64,000 bases of DNA from Mucilaginibacter ginsenosidivorans. Its GTDB lineage: Bacteria; Bacteroidota; Bacteroidia; Sphingobacteriales; Sphingobacteriaceae. The notes beneath the pieces were generated by a model. That model saw only the letters and a program-made list of their open reading frames with translations. It did not search any database and was not told the DNA's origin. The stretch lies in assembly GCF_007971025.1 (NCBI RefSeq), contig NZ_CP042436.1:2976001-3040000 (forward strand). Direction: 5' to 3'. A program made the position numbers and the translations under genes. Positions 8,687 to 18,092 of this stretch are shown here, in pieces (position 1 is the stretch's first letter; each line of letters begins with the position of its first letter).

Positions 8687-9040
8687 ATGGCGATTAAAAT
8701 CACCGATGAATGCATAAACTGCGGGGCTTGTGAACCTGAATGCCCAAATAATGCAATTTACGATGCAGGCGCAGCATGGCGTTTTTCGGACGGAACGGGA
8801 TTAAAGGGGTTGATCGATTTTGGCGATGGCAATACGCTGAATGCAGAAGAAACCCAGGCTGCATTGTCGGATGATATTTATTATATCGTACCGGATAAGT
8901 GTACAGAATGCGTTGGTTTTCATGATGAGCCCCAATGTGCAGCCGTTTGCCCGGTTGATTGCTGTGTGGACGACGAGGATGTTCGCGAAAGCAAAGAAGA
9001 ATTGTTAGCCAAAAAAGAATGGCTGCATATGAATGAGTAG
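8687..9040 (+). CDS. Dicluster 4Fe-4S ferredoxin
   Basis: A 117-residue protein with two cysteine quartets. The first is C9-x2-C12-x2-C15-x3-C19 (CINCGACEPEC) and the second C72-x2-C75-x8-C84-x3-C88 (CTECVGFHDEPQCAAVC), with cross-ligand prolines. This is the YfhL-like bacterial ferredoxin pattern with a long inter-cluster insertion and an extra Cys pair at 92-93. It would carry low-potential electrons in the cytoplasm; the partner is unknown. It is divergent from the acyl-CoA reductase gene and ends in a strong terminator. Confidence 0.93.
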   Translation: MAIKITDECINCGACEPECPNNAIYDAGAAWRFSDGTGLKGLIDFGDGNTLNAEETQAALSDDIYYIVPDKCTECVGFHDEPQCAAVCPVDCCVDDEDVRESKEELLAKKEWLHMNE

Positions 9041-9063
9041 TTAAATATTTTAGTTTTATAACG

Positions 9064-9100
9064 AGGGGATGTATCGAAATATACATCCCCTTATTTTTTT
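9064..9100 (+). terminator. Intrinsic terminator of the ferredoxin gene
   Basis: An 11-bp perfect stem (AGGGGATGTAT at 9064-9074, ATACATCCCCT at 9081-9091) with a 6-base loop is followed by TATTTTTTTT. Confidence 0.9.
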
Positions 9101-9157
9101 TATGAATTTTTTAAACTATCGTTGCGTAATTTTTTTATACCCATCGAAACCTGAATA

Positions 9158-9922
9158 ATGGAATACGGTATTTGTAATCTCGCTGTAATACCCCTGCGCG
9201 CCGAACCAAGTGATAAAAGCGAACAGGTTTCGCAGATATTGTTTGGCGAGGCGTTTGAAATTACTGAATGGCAGGAAAGATGGGTAAAAGTAATTACCGC
9301 TGCCGACAATTACGAAGGCTGGATCGGCAGGCTGCAATTTACCATGCTGGGCCATATAGCCTATAAGAGCCTGTTGCAAACCCCAGCTCCGATAACCTAC
9401 CGGGCGGTAACCCAGGCGTGGAAAAAACCCGACAACAGTGTACTTTACCTGCCGGTTGGCAGTTCCCTGGTGTTCCTGAAGGGTACTACCTGTCATATTA
9501 ATAACGAAAAATTTGAGATCATCGGCGAAATAGGTGAGACCGAGGCCCTTGACGTGACAGCAAAATCGTTCCTGAACACCCCTTACCTTTGGGGCGGGCG
9601 CACGCATTACGGTATTGACTGCTCTGGGTTTACACAAGCTGTGTTTAAGCTGCAGGGGATTCACCTGCGCAGGGATGCCTGGATGCAGGCTGAACAGGGC
9701 GAAACGGTCAATTTTATATCAGAAGCTAAACTCGGCGATCTCGCGTTCTTCGATAACGAAGAAGGGCGCATAACACACGTAGGCATTATGCTTAACAGCG
9801 GACGGATCATCCATGCCTCCGGCCGTGTCAAGGTCGACCCTATAGACAGCCAGGGTATCTTTTCTGAAGAACAGAAAAGATACACCCATAAGCTGCGTAT
9901 CATTAAACGCTTTAATCTTTAA
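9158..9922 (+). CDS. NlpC/P60 cysteine peptidase with SH3 domains
   Basis: A 254-residue protein. The N-terminal half carries SH3b-like sequence (PLRAEPSDKSEQVSQILFGE, WVKVITAADNYEGWIG) and a second less clear SH3-like unit to about residue 130. The C-terminal half is an NlpC/P60 domain with the nucleophile in GIDCSGFTQAVF, the His in ITHVGIML and a later HASG. The architecture is that of YkfC-type gamma-D-glutamyl-diamino-acid endopeptidases, which trim murein peptides. No signal peptide is visible, which fits a cytoplasmic recycling role but does not prove it. Its 3' end overlaps the convergent 9912-13703 gene by 11 bases. Confidence 0.9.
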   Translation: MEYGICNLAVIPLRAEPSDKSEQVSQILFGEAFEITEWQERWVKVITAADNYEGWIGRLQFTMLGHIAYKSLLQTPAPITYRAVTQAWKKPDNSVLYLPVGSSLVFLKGTTCHINNEKFEIIGEIGETEALDVTAKSFLNTPYLWGGRTHYGIDCSGFTQAVFKLQGIHLRRDAWMQAEQGETVNFISEAKLGDLAFFDNEEGRITHVGIMLNSGRIIHASGRVKVDPIDSQGIFSEEQKRYTHKLRIIKRFNL

Positions 9923-12900
9923 CAAAGCTGGTTATACCAACCAGACTTTTACTTTTGGTATTGGTTACCTGTACCAGGTATGTACCAGGCTTCAGGTCGC
10001 CGACACTGGCCTTCCAGTTCGATTGCTGCGACGAAGATTGCTTGACGACGGTCCCAGCCGAGTTCATGATCCTGATGGTATAAGCTGCCTGCGGGTTGGC
10101 CGGTGCCATGGTCAAATTAATTGTGGTTGCAGTGGGGTTTGGATAGATGCTTATTTTACTAATATTATCCTGCTGTATGGAATAATTCAGGTTTACTGCA
10201 TTTGAATAAGTAGCATCGTTATTAAGATCGAATTGTTTTATACGGTACAGGTTGTCGCCAATAACTGGCTTTTTATCAAGAAAAGTGTAGTTACCGCTGC
10301 TGTTTGAAACCATACGGCTTATTTGCTCAAACGAGCCGCCTTTGTCGGCGCTTCTTTCGACATAATAAATAGTATAATCATACTCATTTTTTGCCTTCCA
10401 TTTAACAAGGGAGCCGTCTTTGGTTTTTACGGCGTCGAGATTCAGCAATTGCGCGGTCAATTTAGGGTTTTGGCCAATGATCAGCTGAAAACGATTGGTC
10501 CCAAAACTTGCGGGATCGCTCAGGTTGATATCAAAGCTGTATGTCAAAGCCTCGCGCATATTTACCGAGTCGCTGTTCAAATTATCCTTCAGCCAAATGC
10601 CGTATATAGCCGGCAGGTCGCGTAACTCTGATAGTTTAAACTGATAAGTGCCGCTGGCTGTCGCACTGATGAACAATGGCATTACCTGTACTGTTTTTCG
10701 GGGAAATGGCACCGTGCTGATACATAGGTTTACACTGTCGCTTGATAAAACCGACATGCTCTCTTCCGCACCCATACCGCCCATATCTTCGGCGTCCTCC
10801 AGGCTTGAGTAAACCGCGGATGCCTTATCGTTCAGCCGAATAACTATTTCGTCGTTATTTTTAGCATCCTTAATTAATTGCAAGCGTACCAAAGGCTCCG
10901 GTGCAACGGTAGTGGCCTTGGGCTTGCCCATCAGGTCGTTCATTTTGGTTATAGATGGCTGCGCCGTTGTTTTGGCCGTTTCCCGGAACGACAGGGTTTG
11001 CGTGGTCGAACTTGCCCTTACAAAAAAGCCCTCACCACTGGCTATCATATTTGTAGCCGAACCGACGGCGGTGCCGGGGTCAAGGTTTGTTGTAGTGTCG
11101 GCAGTTGATACCGCGCCCGCTTTCTGCATATAAGCTTCAAATTGCTTGGTAGTAGCGTTCCACATATATATGGTCGAACCAAGTCCGCCGCTTCCATAAA
11201 TAGATGAATTTGAAACGGTTGAGTTCCTGTTATATTTCTCCCAGTTGATAGTTGATGCGTACGGGTTGCCAACAAAGGTAAAACCACGTGTTGTAGAATT
11301 GGCTAATGTAGTGGTATAGGATAGGTTGTTACCCAGTCCATTGGCGCTGTTAGCGAACCATAGTTTAACATTTATGGTGCCGGTGTTCAATGTGCCGGTT
11401 TGTGTTAGGGTAACATCTTCAGGGTAATTGTACGGGAGTGTGGTTTTTGTTCCGGCGGTACTTCCATTGTTGTTCTTATTTCCGCGGAAAAAGAACAGTA
11501 CGCCGTTACCCACCGGGATATTTACTGTGGTGTCGGCAATATTAGCCGTTGTCAGCCGCTTTTGCGTGCCAATATCGTAAGCATTAGCGTTATTGATCTT
11601 GGCGATGCCCTTCCAAAGACCGGTGGTATAGTTAGCGTCGCTATGTAACAGGTCTTCCCTGAATAAATAGGTGGATGGATTGGTGCTTGGCGTGGCGTTA
11701 AAGCCTCCTCCGGATGCACCGGATACCAGGACACTATTTTGCAGGTAGTTGATATCGTAAACGTTGACGCCTGAGACAGTGCCAGTATATACTGCAGAAG
11801 AGATAAGCCGGTATGCGCGTTTGGAAATATCTGTCGGGTAGCTTCCCTTCACAAAGCGTTCAACATTTACTGTGCCGGTAATGCTGCATCCCGCAGGTAT
11901 AGCGGCAAAATTTGCTGTTTGTGCCTGGGTGCTCTTCAACGTAAGCGAAGCCGGCGACGATTCGATCACAAGGTTGCCCTTGGTGAGCGTAAGCAGGCTG
12001 TAAATGTCTACCGGTCCACCGCTGATATCTATCGTTCCGGCAACGGAGTTATTCACCTCCATTGCGCCAAGCTGTGCCGTACCGGCAGTGTTGCTGCCGT
12101 AGTAATACTGCGAAGTAAGGGCGCCGTTCCAGGTTATTTTTGATGAGTAATTGTTGTTATAAAGTATCTGCCCGCCGCTGCTGTTGTAAATATTGCAGCC
12201 CACGCTTAAAGTTTTCCCGTTAAGGTTGACATAAGCGCCCGAACCGATGGTGAGCGCATAACAGCCTGTGCTGGCACCAAGCGTGGGATAATTGGACAAC
12301 CCCGCAGGAATAATCCAGCTTACATTTGAATTGACAGGAGCCTCGTTGGAAACGCCGGATGTTGTGTTGTTCCAGTTATTAGGATCGCTGGCATTGGTAT
12401 TAACCCCTTTCCAGGTGTAAGTAAGATAGCCGGCAACGGTTGACGCCCGGGTAGAGTTAGTTTGCATCGATCCGGCCGTCGTAAATGTCGCGGCGTCCCG
12501 CTGATTGATATATTCGGCTTTCACCCAATCGGCAGAAAGCGTTGCGCCGATGATATGGGCCTCGTCCATGGTGCCGGTGTAACTTTGGCCGCCGGGAGTG
12601 TGAAGCCCGCTGCCACCAATATTATTATTTATATAATCGCCAAAAGAAACCATGTCCACTGCGCCTGAGAAAGGCGGATTCCCGCTGTTCGAAGTGGGGC
12701 CGGTCACCAATACGCCGTCTATATAAAGCCAGCTTTGTTTGGTTGATGCCTTGTAGGTATAAGCGTAGTGATGCCATACATTCGCGCTTGGCGCCGTGCC
12801 GTACTGAACCAGGGGCGTCTTCCTGTTGGCCCATCGCCAGGTTTGCACGCGGGGCAGCGGCGTAACCGCGGCTTCAACAAGTATACCCAGCTGCGTGCCG

Positions 12901-13703
12901 TTACCTGTTGTAGCCGGGTTTGTGCTGTTTTCAAGCACGATGAAGTTTGCTGTATGCGGCGGCGTGCTCGGGTAGCTTGCCCATAGCGACAACGACTGGT
13001 CATCCTGCGAGTTTGGCATGCCTGTTACTCCTGTGGCCATTACGGATGTTGCCGATAAAGTGATACCGGCTCCAATTTCCGACGCTGTGTTTTGGGTAAC
13101 GGTACCGGTACTTACTGTTGAAACATCGTTACTGTGTACCGTACCGTCGGCAAACTGTGGCGCAGTGCCCGACGGATCCTCGTTAAAGTGGTAAACGCCG
13201 CCGTAAGTAATGCCGGCAGTTGCCGTTACATTGCTCCAGGTTTGTTTTTGCCAGGCAGTGGTGTGCGAAACCAATGTAGTACCCGTAGGCCCGAAATAAA
13301 CATAGAACTTGTTTAAGCCGTTGGCCGAACCGGTTTTATATAAGGTGGGTACCTTTACCCAAAAATAGATAGTACCGGTGGTGCTGTCCCAGCTTTCTAT
13401 CTGGTAATTCAGTTCAGTAGAGGTGGAATAGGCGCTATCGATAATAGCAAATGGCGGAATAGAACTGGAACCCCCCGTTTGATTTTGACAGGGCCCTGTA
13501 ACAAAAGTCGGACTGACCACTTTTAGCAGCGCTACAAAGTTGGTTTGATCGGTACTTATCCCTAATGAAGTATTGTTGATGGTTAACGGAATGCGGAAAG
13601 CATAATTGTCGTAATAGGTTGTTTGTGAATGGGCTGTTTTACCGGACAGTATGATCACGATCGCGATCAGGGCTGTTTTTAGTAAAGTAAATGTTCGTTC
13701 CAT
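9912..13703 (-). CDS. Giant secreted LamG protein with type IX sorting domain
   Basis: A 1263-residue protein. An N-terminal Sec signal (about residues 1-27, ending AHSQ) is followed by a DUF2341-like region (YAFRIPLTINNTS) and a LamG/concanavalin-like jelly roll (about 150-395). Then comes a long beta-rich middle with repeated motifs (GFTFVGNPYASTINWEKY), and a final ~75-residue type A C-terminal sorting domain (ISIYPNPTATTINLTM ... GTYLVQV). The sorting domain sends it through the outer membrane by type IX secretion, where it is cut off and the protein is attached or released. LamG and jelly-roll parts suggest glycan or surface binding; no catalytic site was seen. It is a single-gene unit with no obvious terminator because its end overlaps the facing gene. 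Confidence 0.92.
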   Translation of the reverse strand: MERTFTLLKTALIAIVIILSGKTAHSQTTYYDNYAFRIPLTINNTSLGISTDQTNFVALLKVVSPTFVTGPCQNQTGGSSSIPPFAIIDSAYSTSTELNYQIESWDSTTGTIYFWVKVPTLYKTGSANGLNKFYVYFGPTGTTLVSHTTAWQKQTWSNVTATAGITYGGVYHFNEDPSGTAPQFADGTVHSNDVSTVSTGTVTQNTASEIGAGITLSATSVMATGVTGMPNSQDDQSLSLWASYPSTPPHTANFIVLENSTNPATTGNGTQLGILVEAAVTPLPRVQTWRWANRKTPLVQYGTAPSANVWHHYAYTYKASTKQSWLYIDGVLVTGPTSNSGNPPFSGAVDMVSFGDYINNNIGGSGLHTPGGQSYTGTMDEAHIIGATLSADWVKAEYINQRDAATFTTAGSMQTNSTRASTVAGYLTYTWKGVNTNASDPNNWNNTTSGVSNEAPVNSNVSWIIPAGLSNYPTLGASTGCYALTIGSGAYVNLNGKTLSVGCNIYNSSGGQILYNNNYSSKITWNGALTSQYYYGSNTAGTAQLGAMEVNNSVAGTIDISGGPVDIYSLLTLTKGNLVIESSPASLTLKSTQAQTANFAAIPAGCSITGTVNVERFVKGSYPTDISKRAYRLISSAVYTGTVSGVNVYDINYLQNSVLVSGASGGGFNATPSTNPSTYLFREDLLHSDANYTTGLWKGIAKINNANAYDIGTQKRLTTANIADTTVNIPVGNGVLFFFRGNKNNNGSTAGTKTTLPYNYPEDVTLTQTGTLNTGTINVKLWFANSANGLGNNLSYTTTLANSTTRGFTFVGNPYASTINWEKYNRNSTVSNSSIYGSGGLGSTIYMWNATTKQFEAYMQKAGAVSTADTTTNLDPGTAVGSATNMIASGEGFFVRASSTTQTLSFRETAKTTAQPSITKMNDLMGKPKATTVAPEPLVRLQLIKDAKNNDEIVIRLNDKASAVYSSLEDAEDMGGMGAEESMSVLSSDSVNLCISTVPFPRKTVQVMPLFISATASGTYQFKLSELRDLPAIYGIWLKDNLNSDSVNMREALTYSFDINLSDPASFGTNRFQLIIGQNPKLTAQLLNLDAVKTKDGSLVKWKAKNEYDYTIYYVERSADKGGSFEQISRMVSNSSGNYTFLDKKPVIGDNLYRIKQFDLNNDATYSNAVNLNYSIQQDNISKISIYPNPTATTINLTMAPANPQAAYTIRIMNSAGTVVKQSSSQQSNWKASVGDLKPGTYLVQVTNTKSKSLVGITSFVKD

Positions 13704-13984
13704 AGTCGGTTAAGGCTAAGTGATTATCGGTTGTGAATAGAGTTGAATGCATGGATAAACAAATAACAATTAATAGAAGGCAGATGTAATTATAGGTTAA
13801 TGACATAGGGGAAATCCAATAACCATACGGTTATTTTACGCCCTGGTTTCAGTAAAAGTTGCGTAAAGCGGAAGGGTAATTTTTAGTATACTGTTATACA
13901 GCAGAATAATCCGCTTAACTCAAGTTAATAAATTGGTAACCAGTTTGTTACACCTTCGAAAGATGGCGTTTTTGAGATGCTGTT

Positions 13985-14893
13985 TCAGTCAAATGATAAA
14001 CGCCAGATAATGATGGCCTTATCGTCGCTTACCGAAATAAGCTCATCGCCGTTCCAGGTAAGTTTATTAACCGAAAGTTTATGAGTGTTGTGACCCTTCT
14101 CGCGGCTGATGATCTTATACAGTTTAAAGTCGTCAGAACCCCAGATTTTAATGCTTTTATCCATGCTCGCGGTTGCAAAATAGGGTTTGGAGGGATGAAA
14201 TGAAATGTGGTTAACCGCGAACATATGTGCCGGGATGCTTTTGATCAACCCGAATGACGCGGTGTCCCATATTTTCAACTGCGCATCGCGCGAACCGCTG
14301 ACCAGGTAAGTACCATCGGGCGAGAATTGTACGGCGAAAACAGGCATGATGTGCCCGTGAAGAGTTTTTGATAGCGAATAATCTGCGAGATCGTAAATCT
14401 TTACCGTATTATCGCGGCAGGCAAACGCGACAATTTTTTCATCGGGCGAAATGGAGATGCTGCGTATGGTATCATGTGATACCTTGACCGTATAAACCTG
14501 TTCCAAAGTCAGCAGGCTCCAGATAGACACCGTACCGTCCTCGGATGCCACCAGAAGCTCCTTCTTGTTTCCTGCTGATTTAATATCGAAGATGGGCGCC
14601 TTATGGTGACGGAGCGTTTTGATGATCTTTTGCTCAATAAAATCAAACACCAAAACGTCGCCGTTACGCAAACCCGCAAACAGCAGGGGATACCCGGCAG
14701 GGCAATGGATGGCATAAATGGAAGCAGCTACCGGGAACATCACTTTAATGAAGGAATTATCCTTCAGGCTCCATTCCACAAGGCCCTTATCATTCCCGCC
14801 CGTAAACAGGATACCAGGCTTTTGCGAAAGCTCCAGGGTAAATATCGGGTTGCCGTGACCGGTAAGTTCTGCTATTTTTTCTGCGGTGATCAT
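13985..14893 (-). CDS. WD40 repeat beta-propeller protein
   Basis: A 302-residue protein starting at the ATG of MITAEKIAELTGHG. The open frame extends 16 codons further upstream, but those codons lie in a repeat-rich spacer. It is made of about seven WD40 blades; several keep GH and WD-type dipeptides (HGHIMPVFAVQFSPDGTYLV then SGSRDAQLKIWD; ATASMDKSIKIWG; ISVSDDKAIIIWRL). There is no signal peptide, so it should be a cytoplasmic protein-interaction scaffold. It lies 83 bases downstream of hisIE on the same strand, separated by an inverted-repeat element, so it could be transcribed with the his operon, although no functional link is known. Confidence 0.88.
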   Translation of the reverse strand: MITAEKIAELTGHGNPIFTLELSQKPGILFTGGNDKGLVEWSLKDNSFIKVMFPVAASIYAIHCPAGYPLLFAGLRNGDVLVFDFIEQKIIKTLRHHKAPIFDIKSAGNKKELLVASEDGTVSIWSLLTLEQVYTVKVSHDTIRSISISPDEKIVAFACRDNTVKIYDLADYSLSKTLHGHIMPVFAVQFSPDGTYLVSGSRDAQLKIWDTASFGLIKSIPAHMFAVNHISFHPSKPYFATASMDKSIKIWGSDDFKLYKIISREKGHNTHKLSVNKLTWNGDELISVSDDKAIIIWRLSFD

Positions 14894-14894
14894 T

Positions 14895-14970
14895 AGTCGA
14901 TGGTCAATGGACCATAGGCCATAGTTTGAGTCGAACGACACTGTCGACTATGGACTATTGACTATGGACT
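14895..14970. repeat. Imperfect inverted repeat of short words between hisIE and the WD40 gene
   Basis: Arm 14895-14919 pairs with arm 14946-14970; 20 of 25 positions are complementary. The right arm is a chain of the words GACTATGGACTATTGACTAT. The spacer holds nothing else. Confidence 0.75.
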
Positions 14971-14976
14971 TAAGAC

Positions 14977-15564
14977 TTATTTATGTCTTTCCTCTAAATT
15001 CTTCGCTATTGTCTCTAAACTCAGCCCTTTTTCGCGAAGCAAAACGATCAAGTGAAATATCAGGTCAGAGGTTTCGTCTATCATTTCAGTTTCGGATTGC
15101 GCCAGCGCGGCAATTACGGTTTCGACGGCTTCTTCACCTACTTTTTGGGCGATCTTGTTCAGACCTTTATTGCGTAATTTATTGACGTATGAGCCTTCCT
15201 GTGGATTCTGATAGCGATCATTAACGATCTGTTCCAGTTGCAGGATGAAATTCTGATTATAATCCGTATTGAAACAACTGCGGGCGCCCGTATGACAGGT
15301 AGGGCCGTCGGCCGTTACTTTTATCAGCAGGGTATCGTTATCGCAATCTTCAGCTATGCTTTTTACATGCAGAAAGTTGTTGCTGGTTTCCCCTTTGGTC
15401 CACAGCCGGTTCTTCGAGCGCGAAAAGAAGGTAACTATATTTTCAGCAACGGTTTTATCGTAGGCTTCCCGGTTCATATAACCCAGCATCAGTACTTCCA
15501 GTGTATGCTCGTCCTGTATAATTACCGGGACCAGCCCGTCGCCTTTGTTGAAATCGATATTCAT
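14977..15564 (-). CDS. hisI: Bifunctional phosphoribosyl-AMP cyclohydrolase / phosphoribosyl-ATP pyrophosphatase
   Basis: A 195-residue fusion. The N-terminal half is the HisI cyclohydrolase ([40 protein letters not shown], and the metal-binding [10 protein letters not shown] and [12 protein letters not shown]). The C-terminal half is the HisE pyrophosphatase, an all-helical MazG-like domain with [12 protein letters not shown] and [10 protein letters not shown]. Together they perform the second and third steps of histidine synthesis, from PR-ATP to ProFAR. It is the last his gene of the operon, 15 bases after the small unknown gene. The name hisIE is also used. Confidence 0.96.
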   Translation of the reverse strand: MNIDFNKGDGLVPVIIQDEHTLEVLMLGYMNREAYDKTVAENIVTFFSRSKNRLWTKGETSNNFLHVKSIAEDCDNDTLLIKVTADGPTCHTGARSCFNTDYNQNFILQLEQIVNDRYQNPQEGSYVNKLRNKGLNKIAQKVGEEAVETVIAALAQSETEMIDETSDLIFHLIVLLREKGLSLETIAKNLEERHK

Positions 15565-15579
15565 TTAGTTTTTGAAGTA

Positions 15580-15957
15580 TTAAGGTAACAGGTATCGAGT
15601 TTTAACTAAAGAGAGCCATTTTTTATAATTATCCATTTGTGTTTGGTCAAAATTCTCAGAATATCTTTCAATTGTCTCAATACACTCGTCTACGACTGAT
15701 ACATTATAATTGAGCCCTATTAATTTCCGTTCCTTTTCAGGTCGAAATTCTTCTAAAATCAAAACAGAAGCCCATAAATTAATATAATATTGCCACTCCA
15801 TGAGAAAGCCAATAAAAATGGATAGCTCGAGTGAATTAGCTAAAGAAGATAGTTTTTGATAAAGCTCGCCTCTGCCTATTTCGATATTAAATGGGCGTTG
15901 TTTGTCGAAATAAGCATTTCTGCAGGTCCGTAAGAAACTATCTGAATAGCTATTCAT
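15580..15957 (-). CDS. Unknown helical protein inserted between hisF and hisIE
   Basis: A 125-residue protein I do not recognise. It is predicted mostly helical, rich in aromatic and charged residues (SIFIGFLMEWQYYINLWASV; EEFRPEKERKLIGLNYNVSV), with no signal peptide and no motif of a his enzyme. It starts 3 bases after the hisF stop and ends 15 bases before hisIE, so it is embedded in the operon and must be co-transcribed. Its DNA is visibly more AT-rich than the flanking his genes, which suggests later acquisition. It could be an unrelated passenger or a lineage-specific accessory. Confidence 0.7.
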   Translation of the reverse strand: MNSYSDSFLRTCRNAYFDKQRPFNIEIGRGELYQKLSSLANSLELSIFIGFLMEWQYYINLWASVLILEEFRPEKERKLIGLNYNVSVVDECIETIERYSENFDQTQMDNYKKWLSLVKTRYLLP

Positions 15958-15960
15958 GTT

Positions 15961-16722
15961 TTAATTAGTCTGCCTCACCTCTATATTGTTCTTTCTCAAA
16001 ACCTCCTTCAGATCCGGTATCAAAATCTCGCCATAATGAAAAACCGAAGCCGCCAAAGCCGCATCCACATTGGTTTGCTCAAACACATCCACAAAATGCT
16101 GTACCGAACCGGCACCGCCTGACGCGATCACCGGTATATGCACCGCATCGTTTATTTTTTTAAGGAAGCTATTATCAAATCCACCCTTAGTGCCATCGTG
16201 GTCCATGGATGTAAGCAGGATCTCGCCTGCACCGCGACTTTCAGCTTCCAGTATCCAGTCAAATGTTTCTTTTTCGGTTGCTATGCGGCCGCCGTTCAGG
16301 TGTACCAGGTTTTGATCGCCAACACGCCGGGTATCCACCGCCACGATAACAAACTGCACCCCGAAAGCTTTTGCCAGCTCATCTATCAGAGCCGGGTTGC
16401 GCACTGCAGCCGAATTGATGGATATTTTATCAGCTCCTGCCTCAAGCAAGGCGTCCGCGTCGGCAATTTCGTTGATGCCCCCACCAATAGTGAAAGGGAT
16501 GTTGATCTGTCTTGCAACGGCTTTTACCAGTTCGACCATGGTCTTCCGGCGCTCGTGTGTGGCGGTAATATCCAAAAAAACCAATTCATCGGCACCTTGC
16601 TGCGAATAGTTCCAGGCCAGTTCAACCGGGTCGCCCGCATCGCGCAGATCGACGAAGTTGACGCCTTTTACAGTGCGGCCATCTTTAACATCCAGGCAAG
16701 GGATTATTCTCTTTGAAAGCAC
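15961..16722 (-). CDS. hisF: Imidazole glycerol phosphate synthase subunit HisF
   Basis: A 253-residue TIM barrel with the catalytic Asp in the opening strand ([19 protein letters not shown]) and the second Asp in [10 protein letters not shown], plus phosphate-binding loops ([25 protein letters not shown]). It is the cyclase subunit that joins PRFAR with ammonia channelled from HisH to form imidazole-glycerol phosphate and AICAR. It lies 13 bases downstream of hisA and follows hisH in the same operon, so both subunits are made together. Confidence 0.97.
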   Translation of the reverse strand: MLSKRIIPCLDVKDGRTVKGVNFVDLRDAGDPVELAWNYSQQGADELVFLDITATHERRKTMVELVKAVARQINIPFTIGGGINEIADADALLEAGADKISINSAAVRNPALIDELAKAFGVQFVIVAVDTRRVGDQNLVHLNGGRIATEKETFDWILEAESRGAGEILLTSMDHDGTKGGFDNSFLKKINDAVHIPVIASGGAGSVQHFVDVFEQTNVDAALAASVFHYGEILIPDLKEVLRKNNIEVRQTN

Positions 16723-16735
16723 GGGGTCGGGGGCT

Positions 16736-17485
16736 TTATATTGAAATAAGTGACTTCAAGTTCCAGTTTTTGATCTCTTCGATAGTGATCTTCCCCTCAT
16801 AAATGGCCTTGCCAACCACGCACGATTCAACCTTGATCTTACTCAGCTGGATAATATCCTTCATTGAACTTACGCCACCTGAAGCTATAAGTTTAATGAA
16901 CGGCGAATGGTCAAGCAGTTTTTGATACAGGTCGACACCGGCGCCGCCCAATTTTCCGTCTTTGTTAATGTCAGTGCAAAGGAACCGGAAGAAACCCAAC
17001 TGCAGGCATTTATCAACGTAATCCATTAGTTTAATGGGCGAACTTTCCATCCAGCCCGAATATTTGATCACTTCGTCAAGTACATCGATAGCGACGATCA
17101 CCTGGTCCGAACACTTGTCCTTACCGCATATTTCCTGGGCAAGACTGGTCAAAAAGTTAGGGTTGGTGATAGCTTGTGTACCTACAATAACGCGGAAAAC
17201 TCCCGCGTCGATAAGCTCCTTAACTTTATCAATGCTCCTGATTCCGCCGCCATATTGAACCTTCATATCGGTTTTACGGATAACATCAAACAGGTATTGC
17301 TGGTTGCTGAAATCATTACGGGCGCCGTTAAGGTCGATGATGTGGATCATATCTGTACCATATGACTGGTACTGCTCTATCATCTCTTCCAGCGTAACGT
17401 CGTACTCTGTTACCTGTTCGTAATCACCCTCGCGCAGCCTTACTACTTTTTTATTTAAAATATCTATTGCAGGTATTATGTACAT
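16736..17485 (-). CDS. hisA: ProFAR isomerase HisA
   Basis: A 249-residue TIM barrel homologous to HisF. The general base Asp is in the first strand ([20 protein letters not shown]) and the general acid Asp in [16 protein letters not shown]; phosphate loops are [10 protein letters not shown] and [13 protein letters not shown]. It performs the Amadori rearrangement of ProFAR to PRFAR, the step before HisHF. It is separated by 6 bases from hisH and 13 from hisF. Confidence 0.97.
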   Translation of the reverse strand: MYIIPAIDILNKKVVRLREGDYEQVTEYDVTLEEMIEQYQSYGTDMIHIIDLNGARNDFSNQQYLFDVIRKTDMKVQYGGGIRSIDKVKELIDAGVFRVIVGTQAITNPNFLTSLAQEICGKDKCSDQVIVAIDVLDEVIKYSGWMESSPIKLMDYVDKCLQLGFFRFLCTDINKDGKLGGAGVDLYQKLLDHSPFIKLIASGGVSSMKDIIQLSKIKVESCVVGKAIYEGKITIEEIKNWNLKSLISI

Positions 17486-17491
17486 GTCTGT

Positions 17492-18082
17492 TTATATGTT
17501 TGAAAAGTTAGTTAGTAATTGTTCGCCGTACTTGCCCGATTTTTCGGGGTGGAATTGCACAGCGTAGAAGTTGTCCTTCCAAATTGATGCCGAAAACTTT
17601 GTACTATAAGTGGTTGAAGCCAAAGTATATGCTTTATTGAACTCAATAAAGTATGAATGTACAAAGTAAAAATGTGAACCGTTAGGAATATTTTTAAAAA
17701 GTGGATTGTCCATTTCCAGTTCAACCCGGTTCCAGCCGGTATGCGGTACTTTGTATCCGGCGCTGTCGGCAAAGCGTATAGTTTGTAGCGGGAAGATATC
17801 CAGCATATTAGCATCGCCCTCCTCGGAATGGGCCGTGAGCAGTTGCATACCCACACAAATGCCCAGGGCAGGCCTTTTAAGCGATTTTATCTTATCAACC
17901 ATGCCGCTTTGTTCCAACTTGTTCATGGCAGCGCCGGCGTGTCCTACTCCGGGGATAATAAAGCGGTCAAACTGTTCAAAATCGGGCTCACTATATACCA
18001 TACCATATTTTATGCCTAAGCGCTCCAAAGCTGCAGTCAAGCTGAAAATATTCCCGGCGCCGTATCTTATTATGCCTATCAT
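17492..18082 (-). CDS. hisH: Imidazole glycerol phosphate synthase glutaminase subunit HisH
   Basis: A 196-residue class I glutamine amidotransferase starting at MIGIIRYGAGN. An upstream in-frame ATG would add 13 codons from a repeat-rich spacer and is rejected. The catalytic triad is visible as Cys in PALGICVGMQLL, and His and Glu in VQFHPEKSG. It releases ammonia from glutamine for HisF. Its own upstream spacer to hisB (78 bases) is filled by an inverted-repeat element. Confidence 0.96.
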   Translation of the reverse strand: MIGIIRYGAGNIFSLTAALERLGIKYGMVYSEPDFEQFDRFIIPGVGHAGAAMNKLEQSGMVDKIKSLKRPALGICVGMQLLTAHSEEGDANMLDIFPLQTIRFADSAGYKVPHTGWNRVELEMDNPLFKNIPNGSHFYFVHSYFIEFNKAYTLASTTYSTKFSASIWKDNFYAVQFHPEKSGKYGEQLLTNFSNI

Positions 18083-18092
18083 TTTTCTATTT

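Noticed and set aside
9116..9664. 182-codon minus-strand frame
   Set aside because: Antisense to the NlpC/P60 gene with clear catalytic motifs.
13818..13835. AATAACC/GGTTATT hairpin upstream of the LamG gene
   Set aside because: A 7-bp AT-rich stem without T run, not placed to end or regulate a gene convincingly.
16138..16716. 192-codon plus-strand frame
   Set aside because: Antisense to hisF; no motif.
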